In this document: positions 20,464 through 29,172 of the stretch, piece by piece
Numbering within the stretch: position 1 is the first letter of the stretch
Layout of the letters: the number at the start of each line of letters is the position of its first letter
Assembly (NCBI RefSeq): GCF_946151055.1
Contig: NZ_CAMGYZ010000001.1
Span: 496,001 to 560,000, forward strand
DNA length: 64,000 bases
Direction: 5' to 3'
DNA from: Bacillus sp. Marseille-Q3570
GTDB taxonomy: Bacteria; Bacillota; Bacilli; Bacillales; Fictibacillaceae
Program-made: the position numbers and the translations under genes
The notes under the pieces: model-generated
What the model was told of the DNA's origin: nothing
The model's input: the letters and a program-made list of their open reading frames with translations, nothing else
Databases searched by the model: none

Positions 20464-21498
20464 TCAGTTTGAATAATACCGTTGCGTAAGTACTCTCGTC
20501 AAATCTTTTGAAAGCAGATCAAGCAATCCGATCACTCGTGGGTATTCCATTCGGGTCGGTCCCAGGATGGCAAGAGTCCCCATATGCTGTCCGCCTATAG
20601 AGTAACTTGCCGTGATCAGGCTGCAATTCTTCATCTCCTGGATGGTGTTTTCAGCGCCGATTTTGACATTGATCTTATCAGTATTCCCTTGATGTAGAAG
20701 CTGATGGATCAAATCTTGCTTCTCGATCGCATTATAAAGAGCTTTCACTTTTTCGACATCCTGGAATTCAGGCTGATTGAGAATGTTCGTTTTACCGCCA
20801 TAATAGATTTTGTCGGATTTTTCGTTTTTGAAGAGTTGTGCCAGGAAATCAAGTGTCTTCTCATAATTATGAAGATGTGTTTTCAATAAACCTTGAACTT
20901 CTTGATGCAACTTCATCTTCAGATGTGAAAACGGGACACCCTTCAAACGTTCATTTAAAATGTTGACCGTCCGCTCAAGGTCAGTTGCATCCATTTCATC
21001 CGGCAATTCGACCGTATATTTTTCTACGTGTCCGGTATCTGTAATCAATACAAATATCGCAGTACCTTTAGAAATAGGAACGATCTGCAAATGCTTCAGC
21101 TTCGTTTCATAAACTTCAGGTCCTAAGATGATGGATGTATAGTTGGTGATTTCAGAGAGTAGATTCGCTGAATGTTCAATCAACATCTCTAGCTCCAGCA
21201 TCTTTTCATGGAACAAAGAATGAATCCGCTTCATATCCTTGTTTCGCATTTCTACAGGTGACAATAGATTATCCACATAGAAACGGTACCCTTTTTCAGA
21301 AGGGATCCGCCCTGAAGAACTGTGTGTCTTTTCGATAAAACCCATATCTTCAAGATCAGCAAGCTCATTTCGAATCGTTGCAGAACTGAACGAAATGTCC
21401 TGCCGCTTAGAGATACTCCTTGATCCGAGAGGCTCAGCATTCTGTATATATTCATCAATAAGTATTTGGAGAATCAACAGCTGACGATCCGTTAACAT
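20464..21498 (-). CDS. hrcA: Heat-inducible transcription repressor HrcA
   Basis: Repressor that binds the CIRCE operator and controls class I heat-shock genes; needs GroEL for activity. The 344 residues begin with a winged-helix domain (L-T-D-R-Q-L-L-I-L-Q-I-L-I-D-E-Y, then P-L-G-S-R-S-I-S) followed by GAF-like and dimerisation regions. First gene of hrcA-grpE-dnaK-dnaJ-prmA-rsmE-mtaB and expected to be autoregulated through CIRCE 19 bases upstream. Confidence 0.98.
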   Translation of the reverse strand: MLTDRQLLILQILIDEYIQNAEPLGSRSISKRQDISFSSATIRNELADLEDMGFIEKTHSSSGRIPSEKGYRFYVDNLLSPVEMRNKDMKRIHSLFHEKMLELEMLIEHSANLLSEITNYTSIILGPEVYETKLKHLQIVPISKGTAIFVLITDTGHVEKYTVELPDEMDATDLERTVNILNERLKGVPFSHLKMKLHQEVQGLLKTHLHNYEKTLDFLAQLFKNEKSDKIYYGGKTNILNQPEFQDVEKVKALYNAIEKQDLIHQLLHQGNTDKINVKIGAENTIQEMKNCSLITASYSIGGQHMGTLAILGPTRMEYPRVIGLLDLLSKDLTRVLTQRYYSN

Positions 21499-21516
21499 CG
21501 AATCTCATCCCCTTTG

Positions 21517-21543
21517 TTAGCACTCGATCTGTTTGAGTGCTAA
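21517..21543. promoter_or_regulatory. CIRCE operator
   Basis: Perfect inverted repeat TTAGCACTC (21517-21525), 9-base spacer, GAGTGCTAA (21535-21543), the consensus HrcA-binding site, between the hrcA start and its promoter. Confidence 0.98.
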
Positions 21544-21552
21544 TTCTAATTT

Positions 21553-21584
21553 ATAAATTACCAAATGAGAAAATACTTTGTCAA
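21553..21584 (-). promoter_or_regulatory. Promoter of the hrcA-dnaK operon
   Basis: Minus-strand -35 TTGACA at 21584-21579, overlapping the last codon and stop of hemW. An AT-rich -10 (TAATTT or neighbouring TATAAA) follows 17-23 bases later; the exact -10 cannot be fixed by eye. CIRCE lies just downstream. Confidence 0.65.
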
Positions 21585-22732
21585 TATTTTATTACACCAA
21601 TGAATTCTTGAAAAACGTCATTACCTAGAAAAAGTCCTTTATCCGTGAGACGAATGCTTTTTCGATCATTGATCAGGAGTCCATCCGCAGTCAATTTATC
21701 AATCTGTTCAGAAAAAACTTCCTCGATTTCAAGATTATATTTTTCATAAAAGCGAGCTTTATCGACCCCATCCATTTTTCGGAGTCCAAGAAAAACTTCT
21801 TCTTCCATACGGTCTTTCTTTTCTAGTCTAGTCACGATTCTTTGGGGTAATACCCCTTCATTGATTTTACGTATATAATGCGGGAGTGGTTTGACATTTT
21901 CGTATCGGATGTCATTCACATATCCATGAGCCCCAGCACCGATCCCATAGTAGCGTTCGTTCTTCCAGTACATCTGGTTATGCCTGCTTTCATATCCTGG
22001 TCTTGCAAAATTGCTGATTTCATATTGGGTGAAACCGTTTTGTTTCAGTGTATCAATCAGGTATTCGAACATATCCGATTCCTGTTCTTCCCCAGGGAGC
22101 GACAGCTGTCCCTTCCTATCACGTATTCCAAATACCGTCTGTTTTTCTACTTGAAGGGAATAAGCAGAAATATGCGGCACATTCAATTGAAGTGCAAGAC
22201 TTACAGATTCTTTGAACATTTCAATTGTCTGGCCGGGTAATCCGAACATCAAATCGATGGAGATGTTTTCAAATCCAATCGTCTGAGCATCATTGATCAT
22301 TCTGGCAACATCGTTCCTTCGATGGTTGCGGTTGAGTGCAGTAAGGAGAGTATCCTGGAATGCTTGTACCCCGATACTAAGCCGATTGACTCCCGCTTCT
22401 TTTAAAATTTGAAGTTTTTGTCTTTCGGTTACAGACGGATTAGCTTCCACTGTAAATTCCGTATCGACACCCGGCTTAAGATTAATGTTTACAATGTCGA
22501 GCATCCGCTTTAGCTGAGTATCATCAAGAGCCGTCGGGGTCCCTCCGCCGATATATATCGTTTCGATCGGAACTGCAGGAAACTCTTTCAACATTTTTTT
22601 GATTTCATGTTCCATAGCATCCAAGTAATCATCGACCGGTTGTCCTTCGATCAAGAATTTATTGAAATCACAATAATGGCAGATTTGTTCGCAAAACGGT
22701 ATGTGGATATATGCAGCTTTTACCATCTTCAT
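21581..22732 (-). CDS. hemW: Radical SAM family heme chaperone HemW
   Basis: HemN-like protein that in characterised bacteria binds heme and acts as a heme chaperone rather than coproporphyrinogen dehydrogenase. The radical SAM cysteines are in P-F-C-E-Q-I-C-H-Y-C near 12-21, followed by IYIGGGTPT near 64 and the HemN C-terminal domain. An in-frame GTG lies one codon upstream of the chosen ATG. Neighbours lepA and hrcA are as in B. subtilis. Confidence 0.94.
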   Translation of the reverse strand: MKMVKAAYIHIPFCEQICHYCDFNKFLIEGQPVDDYLDAMEHEIKKMLKEFPAVPIETIYIGGGTPTALDDTQLKRMLDIVNINLKPGVDTEFTVEANPSVTERQKLQILKEAGVNRLSIGVQAFQDTLLTALNRNHRRNDVARMINDAQTIGFENISIDLMFGLPGQTIEMFKESVSLALQLNVPHISAYSLQVEKQTVFGIRDRKGQLSLPGEEQESDMFEYLIDTLKQNGFTQYEISNFARPGYESRHNQMYWKNERYYGIGAGAHGYVNDIRYENVKPLPHYIRKINEGVLPQRIVTRLEKKDRMEEEVFLGLRKMDGVDKARFYEKYNLEIEEVFSEQIDKLTADGLLINDRKSIRLTDKGLFLGNDVFQEFIGVIKY

Positions 22733-22753
22733 CACACTTTCAGTATATAAATG

Positions 22754-22777
22754 AAGGACTGGCGTCGGCCAGTCCTT
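22754..22777 (-). terminator. Hairpin after lepA
   Basis: Perfect 10-bp stem AAGGACTGGC/GCCAGTCCTT with a 4-base loop, 12 bases past the lepA stop. The following sequence is CATTTAT, with no strong T run, so readthrough into hemW is likely. Confidence 0.65.
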
Positions 22778-22789
22778 ACCAGCATATTA

Positions 22790-24616
22790 TCAATCGTCAG
22801 AATCCATACGTAGTACAGACATGAAGGCTTCTTGTGGAACTTCGACATTCCCGACGGTTTTCATCCGTTTCTTACCTTCTTTTTGCTTCTCTAACAGCTT
22901 ACGTTTACGGGAGATGTCGCCTCCGTAACACTTGGCAAGTACATTTTTACGTAAAGCACGGATATTTGTACGTGCGACAATCTTTTGCCCAATTGCTGCC
23001 TGGACAGGGATTTCGAATTGGTGACGCGGAATCAGTTCTTTCAATTTCTCTACTACAGCTTTTCCGCGTTCGTAAGCAAAATCCCGGTGGACGATGACAG
23101 AGAGAGCATCGATTTTCTCACCGTTCAATAAGATATCCATCTTGACAAGTTTGGATTGTCTGTAACCGATCAATTCGTAATCAAGAGAAGCATAACCTTT
23201 GGTACTTGATTTCAATTGATCAAAGAAATCGTACACGATCTCCGATAATGGGATTTCATAGATCACATTGACGCGGATATCATCCAAGTACTCCATCGTA
23301 ATGAAGTTCCCTCGTTTCTTCTGGCAGATTTCCATGACTGCGCCAACATAGTCGTTTGGCGTCATGATCGATGCCTTTACATAGGGTTCTTCTACACGAT
23401 CGATTGTTTGCGCATCAGGCATATTGGCTGGATTGTCGACCACCAATTCTTCACCGTTTGTCAAATGGACATTATAGATGACACTAGGTGCAGTGGTGAT
23501 CAGGTCGATCCCGAATTCCCTTTCAATTCGTTCCTGGATGATTTCCATGTGTAGAAGTCCTAAGAACCCACAACGGAAACCGAATCCTAGTGCCTGAGAG
23601 GTCTCTGCTTCATATTGAAGGGATGAATCGTTCAATTCTAACCGTTCAAGAGCTTCACGAAGATCGTTATAGTTACTCGAATCAACCGGATACAATCCGC
23701 AGAAGACCATCGGGTTCATTTTACGGTAACCGGGCAACGGTGTATCTGCCCCGTTTTTAGCAGACGTAATCGTGTCACCGACTCGGGTATCTCCGACGTT
23801 TTTGATTGATGCAGTCAGGAATCCGACATCCCCCACTGTCAGTTCGTCTTTCATGACTGGTTTCGGTGTGAATACACCTAATTCATTGACTTCGAATTCT
23901 TTACCAGTAGCCATCATTTTGATTTTTTGACCAACCTTGACGGTACCTTCTGTAATTCGAATGTAAGCGACGACACCACGGTAACTGTCATAAAGCGAAT
24001 CGAAGATCAATGCTTTAAGTGGTGCTTCCGGATCTCCTTGAGGTGCAGGTACTTTTTCAACGATCTGCTCAAGGATATCTTCAATTCCGATGCCGTTTTT
24101 CGCTGAAGCCAATACAGCATCAGAAGCATCCAGTCCAATTACATCCTCAACCTCTTGACGGACACGCTCTGGTTCTGCGCTCGGTAAATCGATTTTATTG
24201 ATAACCGGCAAAATTTCAAGATCATTCTCCAGTGCCAGATAAACATTCGCTAAAGTCTGTGCTTCGATTCCCTGGGCAGCATCGACAATCAATAAAGCAC
24301 CTTCACAAGCAGCTAAGCTTCGTGAAACTTCATATGTAAAATCGACGTGGCCAGGTGTATCAATTAGGTGGAAAATATACTCTTCTCCATCTTTTGCTTT
24401 ATATGTCAATTGAACAGCATTCAATTTGATTGTAATCCCACGTTCACGTTCCAGATCCATGGCATCAAGCATTTGTTCTTTCATTTCACGGTGCGTCAGA
24501 GCACTGGTTTGTTCAAGAATCCGGTCTGCCAACGTAGATTTCCCATGATCGATATGGGCTATGATCGAGAAGTTACGGATTCTCGATTGGCGTTCCAATT
24601 TTTTATCATTACTCAT
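22790..24616 (-). CDS. lepA: Elongation factor 4 (LepA)
   Basis: Translational GTPase implicated in ribosome back-translocation or initiation. The 608 residues show the P-loop A-H-I-D-H-G-K-S-T near 18-26, D-T-P-G-H near 80 and N-K-I-D near 134, EF-G-like domains II, III and V, and the LepA-specific C-terminal domain with the basic motif [16 protein letters not shown] at 24616 lies 8 bases from AGGAG. Confidence 0.98.
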   Translation of the reverse strand: MSNDKKLERQSRIRNFSIIAHIDHGKSTLADRILEQTSALTHREMKEQMLDAMDLERERGITIKLNAVQLTYKAKDGEEYIFHLIDTPGHVDFTYEVSRSLAACEGALLIVDAAQGIEAQTLANVYLALENDLEILPVINKIDLPSAEPERVRQEVEDVIGLDASDAVLASAKNGIGIEDILEQIVEKVPAPQGDPEAPLKALIFDSLYDSYRGVVAYIRITEGTVKVGQKIKMMATGKEFEVNELGVFTPKPVMKDELTVGDVGFLTASIKNVGDTRVGDTITSAKNGADTPLPGYRKMNPMVFCGLYPVDSSNYNDLREALERLELNDSSLQYEAETSQALGFGFRCGFLGLLHMEIIQERIEREFGIDLITTAPSVIYNVHLTNGEELVVDNPANMPDAQTIDRVEEPYVKASIMTPNDYVGAVMEICQKKRGNFITMEYLDDIRVNVIYEIPLSEIVYDFFDQLKSSTKGYASLDYELIGYRQSKLVKMDILLNGEKIDALSVIVHRDFAYERGKAVVEKLKELIPRHQFEIPVQAAIGQKIVARTNIRALRKNVLAKCYGGDISRKRKLLEKQKEGKKRMKTVGNVEVPQEAFMSVLRMDSDD

Positions 24617-25055
24617 TCTCTTCACTCCTAAGGTCGTACAACTAAGCTAGCATTGATTATAGCAATAGCACTCTTTTTATTCAATTGTTTCTGCATTTAT
24701 CTGCATGTGCCCAGTATTGTGAGAAATTTCTGATTTTTATATGTTTCGTTCTCCATCCACTAGCGACTAGGCATGGGTTATTGAAGTCTGTTTTTCGTAT
24801 AGGTTATTGTTTTTTGAAATTTACTCCGTGGGCTAAAGAAAAGCGGAAGTTGCCCGCGAGGTCCCTGGAAACCCGACTTCCGTACTCTATCCTTCACTTA
24901 AACCAGGATGCACGAACCCGTTAACGGACACAGGAATGCTTATTTGCCCAAAACAAGGTTGCGTAAAAGCCATTTTAAAAAAAGCCAAATAAAAAAAGAA
25001 TCGGCCCTATCGTATCGTGATGAACTGATACGTTATGAGCCCATCCTTCTTCAAT
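24617..25055. other. Intergenic region between yqxA and lepA
   Basis: 439 bases with no credible gene. Contents: a hairpin CGGAAGT/ACTTCCG (24844-24850 with 24876-24882) embedded in an AAAGCGGAAG context that resembles intergenic repeats of other Bacillaceae (recalled, not searched), and a terminator-like hairpin after yqxA (about 24995-25050). The lepA promoter should lie near 24620-24720 but is not obvious. Confidence 0.6.
24992..25052 (-). terminator. Probable terminator of gpr-yqxA
   Basis: Minus-strand CGTATC...GATACG hairpin with flanking GGGC/GGCC-type bases, followed by GATTCTTTTTTTATTT. It lies directly after the yqxA stop. Confidence 0.55.
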
Positions 25056-25409
25056 TCAAGTGAACAGAAAGTGCAAGATCTTGTCCAGTATTGTGCCGAT
25101 TACCGTCATGATGATTGTCAGGATTTCACTGATCAATGATGAAACCATTTTTCCTAACTTGGAAAACAAATTGAACGCTTCTACTTCTTCAAGCTTCTTT
25201 TGTTTTTCTTTTATGTCATGGCTCGTGATTTGCGAACCGAGTACTTCCGCTTCAATATCACCGCTATCATTAACTTTCCATTCCAATGCGCTGTTACCTT
25301 CCGAACCCTTCATCTTGTCCATTTGAACTCCGACCTGTTGCATTCCGATCAGAATGCCGAACAAAAGGACAGATATCAGTATGAAACTCTTCATCATGAA
25401 CCGGACCAT
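25056..25409 (-). CDS. yqxA: YqxA-like membrane protein (DUF3679)
   Basis: 117 residues with one N-terminal helix (MVRFMMKSFILISVLLFGILIGMQQ) and an extracytoplasmic part with the family-like sequence T-S-H-D-I-K-E-K-Q-K-K-L-E-E-V-E-A-F-N. A second hydrophobic stretch is at the C-terminus. ATG at 25409 has AGGAGG 7 bases upstream. In B. subtilis yqxA lies after spoIIP; here it follows gpr by 74 bases. Function unknown; likely sporulation-associated by context. Confidence 0.85.
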   Translation of the reverse strand: MVRFMMKSFILISVLLFGILIGMQQVGVQMDKMKGSEGNSALEWKVNDSGDIEAEVLGSQITSHDIKEKQKKLEEVEAFNLFSKLGKMVSSLISEILTIIMTVIGTILDKILHFLFT

Positions 25410-25483
25410 CCGACTTCCTCCTACTGAATCCATGTGAAATTTGTGTTGGTACAAGCCTATGCAAGCTGTAGAACTATTAGAAC

Positions 25484-26587
25484 TCAATGTGTATAGGATC
25501 CGCTGTTTTGTTGATCGACCTGACCATGCAATGCTGTATTCAATCCACCAGCAATCACATTCGCCATATCTTCAATGAAAACATCCACTTCTTTAGGCGT
25601 AACCATCAGGTTGTGTCCCAGCGGCGCTAAGACTTCCTTGATCAATTGTCTTTTTTGCGTATCTTCAAGTGTTCCGATCATTCCTAGAAATGCCTGCCGG
25701 TTTTCTTCATCCGGCATATCCTCATCTGATAGATTTTTACGCTCACCGAATGTCATTCCTGCTGGTGTCAGTGCTTTTGTAGGATCATCCTTTTCACGCA
25801 TCTCACGACCGAAATGTTTTAAAATGTAATCAATCGTGTCACTTGTAATTGTGACCGCGTCAACAACTGTAGGAACACCGATTGCGATGACCGGAATTCC
25901 TAATGTTTCCCGACTCAATTCTTTACGCTTATTTCCCACACCTGAACCTGGATGGATGCCAGTATCCGAGATTTGAATCGTCGTATTCACCCGTTCCACT
26001 GCCCTGGATGCTAAGGAATCAATTGCAATCACGAAATCAGGTTTAGATTTTTCAATGACACCTACGATGATATCACTCGTTTCGATTCCAGTTGTCCCCA
26101 TGACCCCGGGGGAAAGAGCACTGACTGGACGGAACCCTTCCTCTACGTTTTCTGGTGCCAATTCAAACAAGTGCTTCGTGACGAGAAGGTTATTTGTCGT
26201 ACGAGGTCCAAGAGCATCCGGTGTGACATTCAGATTTCCAAGACCCACTACAAGACAGCTTGCATCTTTCGCAATCTGAAGCTCCTGAAGGAAATTAGCG
26301 AACTCATGGGCAAAGACGTCCTGAACCCGCTGCTGTAAAGCAGAATCCTTTTGTCGAATACCTTGCATTTCCATAGTCAAATAAATTCCTGGTTTTTTCC
26401 CAGTCGCTTTTTGTCCAGCTTCTTCTATTTCAACCCTAGTGAGTTTAATTCCATCCATATCACGTTCTTTGACGATGACGCCATCGATCTTGTGCTTCGA
26501 TTCTTCTTCCTGTTCTTTTGTAATCATCTCATTGGATTCAATCGCCAAATCGGTTCTGACGTTATATAATTCTAGATCTTTATCCAT
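25484..26587 (-). CDS. gpr: Germination protease GPR
   Basis: Aspartic-type protease that degrades small acid-soluble spore proteins at germination; made as a zymogen in the forespore. The 367 residues contain the pro-segment start [11 protein letters not shown] (auto-processing region), [14 protein letters not shown] near 110-123, A-I-D-S-L-A-S-R near 187-194 and [13 protein letters not shown] near 204-216. ATG at 26587 is preferred (GGGGTGAG upstream). A sigma-G promoter is expected; a weak TATGCTA-type -10 is visible near 26631. Confidence 0.96.
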   Translation of the reverse strand: MDKDLELYNVRTDLAIESNEMITKEQEEESKHKIDGVIVKERDMDGIKLTRVEIEEAGQKATGKKPGIYLTMEMQGIRQKDSALQQRVQDVFAHEFANFLQELQIAKDASCLVVGLGNLNVTPDALGPRTTNNLLVTKHLFELAPENVEEGFRPVSALSPGVMGTTGIETSDIIVGVIEKSKPDFVIAIDSLASRAVERVNTTIQISDTGIHPGSGVGNKRKELSRETLGIPVIAIGVPTVVDAVTITSDTIDYILKHFGREMREKDDPTKALTPAGMTFGERKNLSDEDMPDEENRQAFLGMIGTLEDTQKRQLIKEVLAPLGHNLMVTPKEVDVFIEDMANVIAGGLNTALHGQVDQQNSGSYTH

Positions 26588-26715
26588 TGGCAGCTCACCC
26601 CTGATTATTGATAGCATTATCAAATAGCATAGCCTTCTCCTACTTTTTTCATTCTTTCGATTCAGATTTCTCTTTAAAAAAGAGCAGTCAACTGATTATC
26701 TTTGTACAAAAGAGA

Positions 26716-26744
26716 TTGCAATTATACGGACGGTTTGATAGAAT
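26716..26744 (+). promoter_or_regulatory. sigma-A promoter of rpsT
   Basis: -35 TTGCAA (26716-26721), 17-base spacer, -10 TAGAAT (26739-26744), 54 bases upstream of the rpsT start. Confidence 0.75.
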
Positions 26745-26798
26745 ATCTTGTGTTGTATTTTCCGCAATTTCGGTTGCATTCAAGGGAGGTGAACGGAA

Positions 26799-27065
26799 TT
26801 GGCAAATATTAAATCTGCTATTAAACGTGTTAAAACAAACGATAAGCGTCGTGCACATAATGCAGCGATGAAATCATCCATGCGTACTGCTATCAAGAAC
26901 TTTGAAACGAAAGTAGCTAACAACGATGCTGAAGGTGCTAAAAATGCATTCTTGGTTGCAACCAAAAAGCTTGATAAAGCCGCTGGTAAAGGAATCCTTC
27001 ACAAGAACGCTGCAGCTAGACAGAAATCTCGTCTTGCTAAGCAATTAAACGGCCTTAGCGCTTAA
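26799..27065 (+). CDS. rpsT: 30S ribosomal protein S20
   Basis: 88-residue basic protein ([21 protein letters not shown]) that binds 16S rRNA early in small-subunit assembly. The start is TTG, preceded by GGGAGGTG; a weak TTG initiator is common for rpsT, where it supports autoregulation in enterobacteria. Transcribed alone, divergent from gpr, with its own promoter and terminator. Confidence 0.98.
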   Translation: MANIKSAIKRVKTNDKRRAHNAAMKSSMRTAIKNFETKVANNDAEGAKNAFLVATKKLDKAAGKGILHKNAAARQKSRLAKQLNGLSA

Positions 27066-27094
27066 TTCATAAGTGAATGAAATACTGGAATCTG

Positions 27095-27125
27095 AAACGA
27101 CCTACATAACAGGTCGTTTTTATTT
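27095..27125 (+). terminator. rpsT terminator
   Basis: AAACGACCT/AGGTCGTTT stem (27095-27103 with 27111-27119) followed by a T-rich run. Confidence 0.93.
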
Positions 27126-27475
27126 TCGTTTAAAATTCCACTGATGATCCACAAAGCTCACTTGCTTGGAAACCACTGTTTCTAAGCAAGAACATTTCCC
27201 GACCGATAATTAGTGGACATCAGAGCCCTTATTTGACCCAAATCCTCCTATATCAAAAATTAGAGGACACCAGAGACCTTATTCGTCTAAAACCAAAGAA
27301 AATCAGAGTCAATTTACCCAAATAACGTACCAGTTGTCCTCTAATTTTTGAAATCAACACTTTTTGGCACAGATAGCGGAACAGTTGTCCTCTAATTCCA
27401 ACAGCTCCCCCACTTACGAAAAACGCGTTAAGACCTCAGCTTGTCGTGAGGGTAATAGGGGTAGATATATATAAC
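27126..27475. other. Gene-free stretch between rpsT and holA with repeats
   Basis: 350 bases with no gene. It holds a 12-bp hairpin (CTTGCTTGGAAA/TTTCTAAGCAAG, 27161-27190) and four copies of an AATTAGAGGACA motif, two direct and two inverted (27208-27397). Confidence 0.7.
27208..27397. repeat. Head-to-head pair of ~50-bp repeats (TTAGAGGACA motif)
   Basis: TAGTGGACA at 27211 and TAGAGGACA at 27261 are 50 bases apart, each followed by CAGAG-CCTTATT. Inverted copies TGTCCTCTA lie at 27335 and 27386, 51 bases apart, each preceded by a degenerate ATA/AATA...CAGT block. As a whole the stretch is an imperfect long palindrome. Confidence 0.75.
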
Positions 27476-27510
27476 AAAAACTGACTCTTCCATCACGAGA
27501 GGAGTCAGTC
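27474..27510 (-). terminator. holA terminator
   Basis: Minus-strand ACTGACTCCTC pairs with GAAGAGTCAGT and is followed by TTTTTG. It lies 13 bases past the holA stop. Confidence 0.88.
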
Positions 27511-27522
27511 TCTACTGCTAAC

Positions 27523-28563
27523 TTAATTCGATTGTGGCTGCCGGGCGAGGCTAGTCAAGAAAAGTTCCAGAGTCAGCGTTTTGTCCCGTTGGCCGGTTTT
27601 CATCTCAAAATCGGCATCGGCTGCTTTCATCAGTAACGCTTTCAACTCATCCTCCTGAAAAGAAACACTTTGTTTTGCAGCAATCTTTACCGCATAAGGG
27701 TGTAAAGACAGAGTTGATGCAATATTCTTTTCAGTATAGCCTTGTGCTCGCAATTGTTTGACTTGGAGTATGATTCGAAACTGCCTTGAAAGTAAAGCCA
27801 TCAATTTGATCGGTTCCTCATTCTGTTTCAATAGGTCATAGCAGATTCGTAAAGCTGAATCAATCCGCCGGTTTGCAACATGCTCCACCATCGTGAACAC
27901 GTTGCTTTCGAGAGAACGCGAAATCAATTCGTCGACAGTACGAGGATCGATCTGCTCGCCTTCGCCTACGTAAAGTGCCATTTTTTTGACTTCACTGATG
28001 AGTAAAGCCAAATTTTCACCTTGAAGTTGTATCAGTCTTTCTGCGGCCTCGTTTGAGATTGTGACATTGGCTTCTTTTGCTGCATGTTCTATCCACTCCT
28101 TTTGCAGCCGGACATTCATTTTATCTGCTACAATCACTTCCGCTTGCTTTTTCAACGTCTTGACGATCTTTTTCCGTTCATCCAACTTTTCATATGGTGC
28201 GACAAAAATGACAATCGCTTGCTCGACCGGATCTTTCAGATACGATTCTAGGTGCTTCAAATCATGTTCGACCTTACTTTTGGTTTTTGCGCCTGTCAGA
28301 AAATACGGATTCTGTATGATGACAACCCTGCGTTCCCCCATGAATGGAAGGGTTTCTGCATCTTCAATCGCAGTATCAATCGACTGCTCTTCCATATCGA
28401 AAGCAGATAGGTTGAAATCAGCAGTTTCTTCATCCAGAGCAGCTTGTACAATCATTTTTTGCGTATATTCCAGTATGTATTTTTCTTTTCCGTATAATAA
28501 ATAAAGTGAAGAGTAAGCTTCATTCTTCAGTTTCTTATTCAAATCTTTTATAGACAATTTCAT
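27523..28563 (-). CDS. holA: DNA polymerase III subunit delta
   Basis: Clamp-loader subunit that opens the beta clamp (YqeN in B. subtilis). The 346 residues show L-Y-L-L-Y-G-K-E near 21-28, D-F-N-L-S-A-F near 49-55, P-F-M-G-E-R-R-V-V-I near 73-82, and the C-terminal helical domain with L-L-K-Q-N-E-E-P-I-K-L-M-A-L-L-S-R-Q-F-R. Alternative starts are GTG at 28566 and TTG at 28560. It sits between rpsT and yqzM/comEC as in B. subtilis. Confidence 0.95.
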   Translation of the reverse strand: MKLSIKDLNKKLKNEAYSSLYLLYGKEKYILEYTQKMIVQAALDEETADFNLSAFDMEEQSIDTAIEDAETLPFMGERRVVIIQNPYFLTGAKTKSKVEHDLKHLESYLKDPVEQAIVIFVAPYEKLDERKKIVKTLKKQAEVIVADKMNVRLQKEWIEHAAKEANVTISNEAAERLIQLQGENLALLISEVKKMALYVGEGEQIDPRTVDELISRSLESNVFTMVEHVANRRIDSALRICYDLLKQNEEPIKLMALLSRQFRIILQVKQLRAQGYTEKNIASTLSLHPYAVKIAAKQSVSFQEDELKALLMKAADADFEMKTGQRDKTLTLELFLTSLARQPQSN

Positions 28564-28902
28564 CACCCCACTATAATATCTTAAGCATATATGATAAAAT
28601 TGCCAAGGTACAGGGTAAAGGAGGTCCGACCCCTAAAGTCAAACCTCCATTTATATAAACGTTAGCGGTCAAGACCCGGGAAGCTTCACCACTAACGATA
28701 AAACTCTTCCCCGTAAGCTTATTGTTATGTTATCCTATGCAGGGTGAAAGTATAGGTGTCAACTCTTAGCAATATGGGCAAGATTTTAGGTGTTTAAAGA
28801 ATGACATGAATCGCATAAGTTTCACCTAATCGTAAAAAATAGAGATATGGATTTTTTGCGATAGATACCGTATACTTGAGTTGAAACAGGAGGGTTGCGG
28901 AA
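28564..28902. other. Intergenic region between holA and yqzM with two palindromes
   Basis: 339 bases between divergent genes. Two hairpins: GGAGGT/ACCTCC enclosing GACCCC...GTC-type sequence (28620-28648), and CGTTAGCGGT/ACCACTAACG (28660-28669 with 28688-28697, one G-T pair). Neither is followed by a T run. Promoters for both genes must be here but none is clear. Confidence 0.6.
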
Positions 28903-29037
28903 ATGAATGACTTTGAAAAAGATGTACAGGCTAAAACCAATGATGTAGTTGATTCTGGACTTGGTTTTCTCTATTCTTTCTTGTTCTTCACCGTCATTTT
29001 CTTTACGGCAGTGATCATTAAAGCTGTTGCGCTTTAA
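28903..29037 (+). CDS. yqzM: Small membrane protein YqzM
   Basis: 44-residue protein MNDFEKDVQAKTNDVVDSGL... with a polar start and one membrane helix (about 20-42). It matches YqzM in size, sequence style and position, between holA and comEC on the opposite strand. AGGAGG lies about 9 bases before the ATG. Function unknown. Confidence 0.88.
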   Translation: MNDFEKDVQAKTNDVVDSGLGFLYSFLFFTVIFFTAVIIKAVAL

Positions 29038-29074
29038 AGAAACCCGAAATTCGTTGGGTACATATACGTTTTTT

Positions 29075-29110
29075 AGAAAAGCGAGGGGATTTTTCCTGTC
29101 GCTTTTTTTA
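29075..29110. terminator. Terminator after yqzM
   Basis: AAAAGCGA (29077-29084) pairs with TCGCTTTT (29099-29106), followed on plus by TTTTA. Also T-rich on the minus strand, so it may serve comEC as well. Confidence 0.8.
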
Positions 29111-29172
29111 TTTTCGGTTTGTAATACTTTAACAATATTATAGGAGAGGACTATAGATTTTCCTTTATCATC

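Noticed and set aside
24840-24890. Transposon end or IS fragment
   Set aside because: The CGGAAGT/ACTTCCG hairpin has no transposase or target duplication near it; more likely a REP-like repeat.
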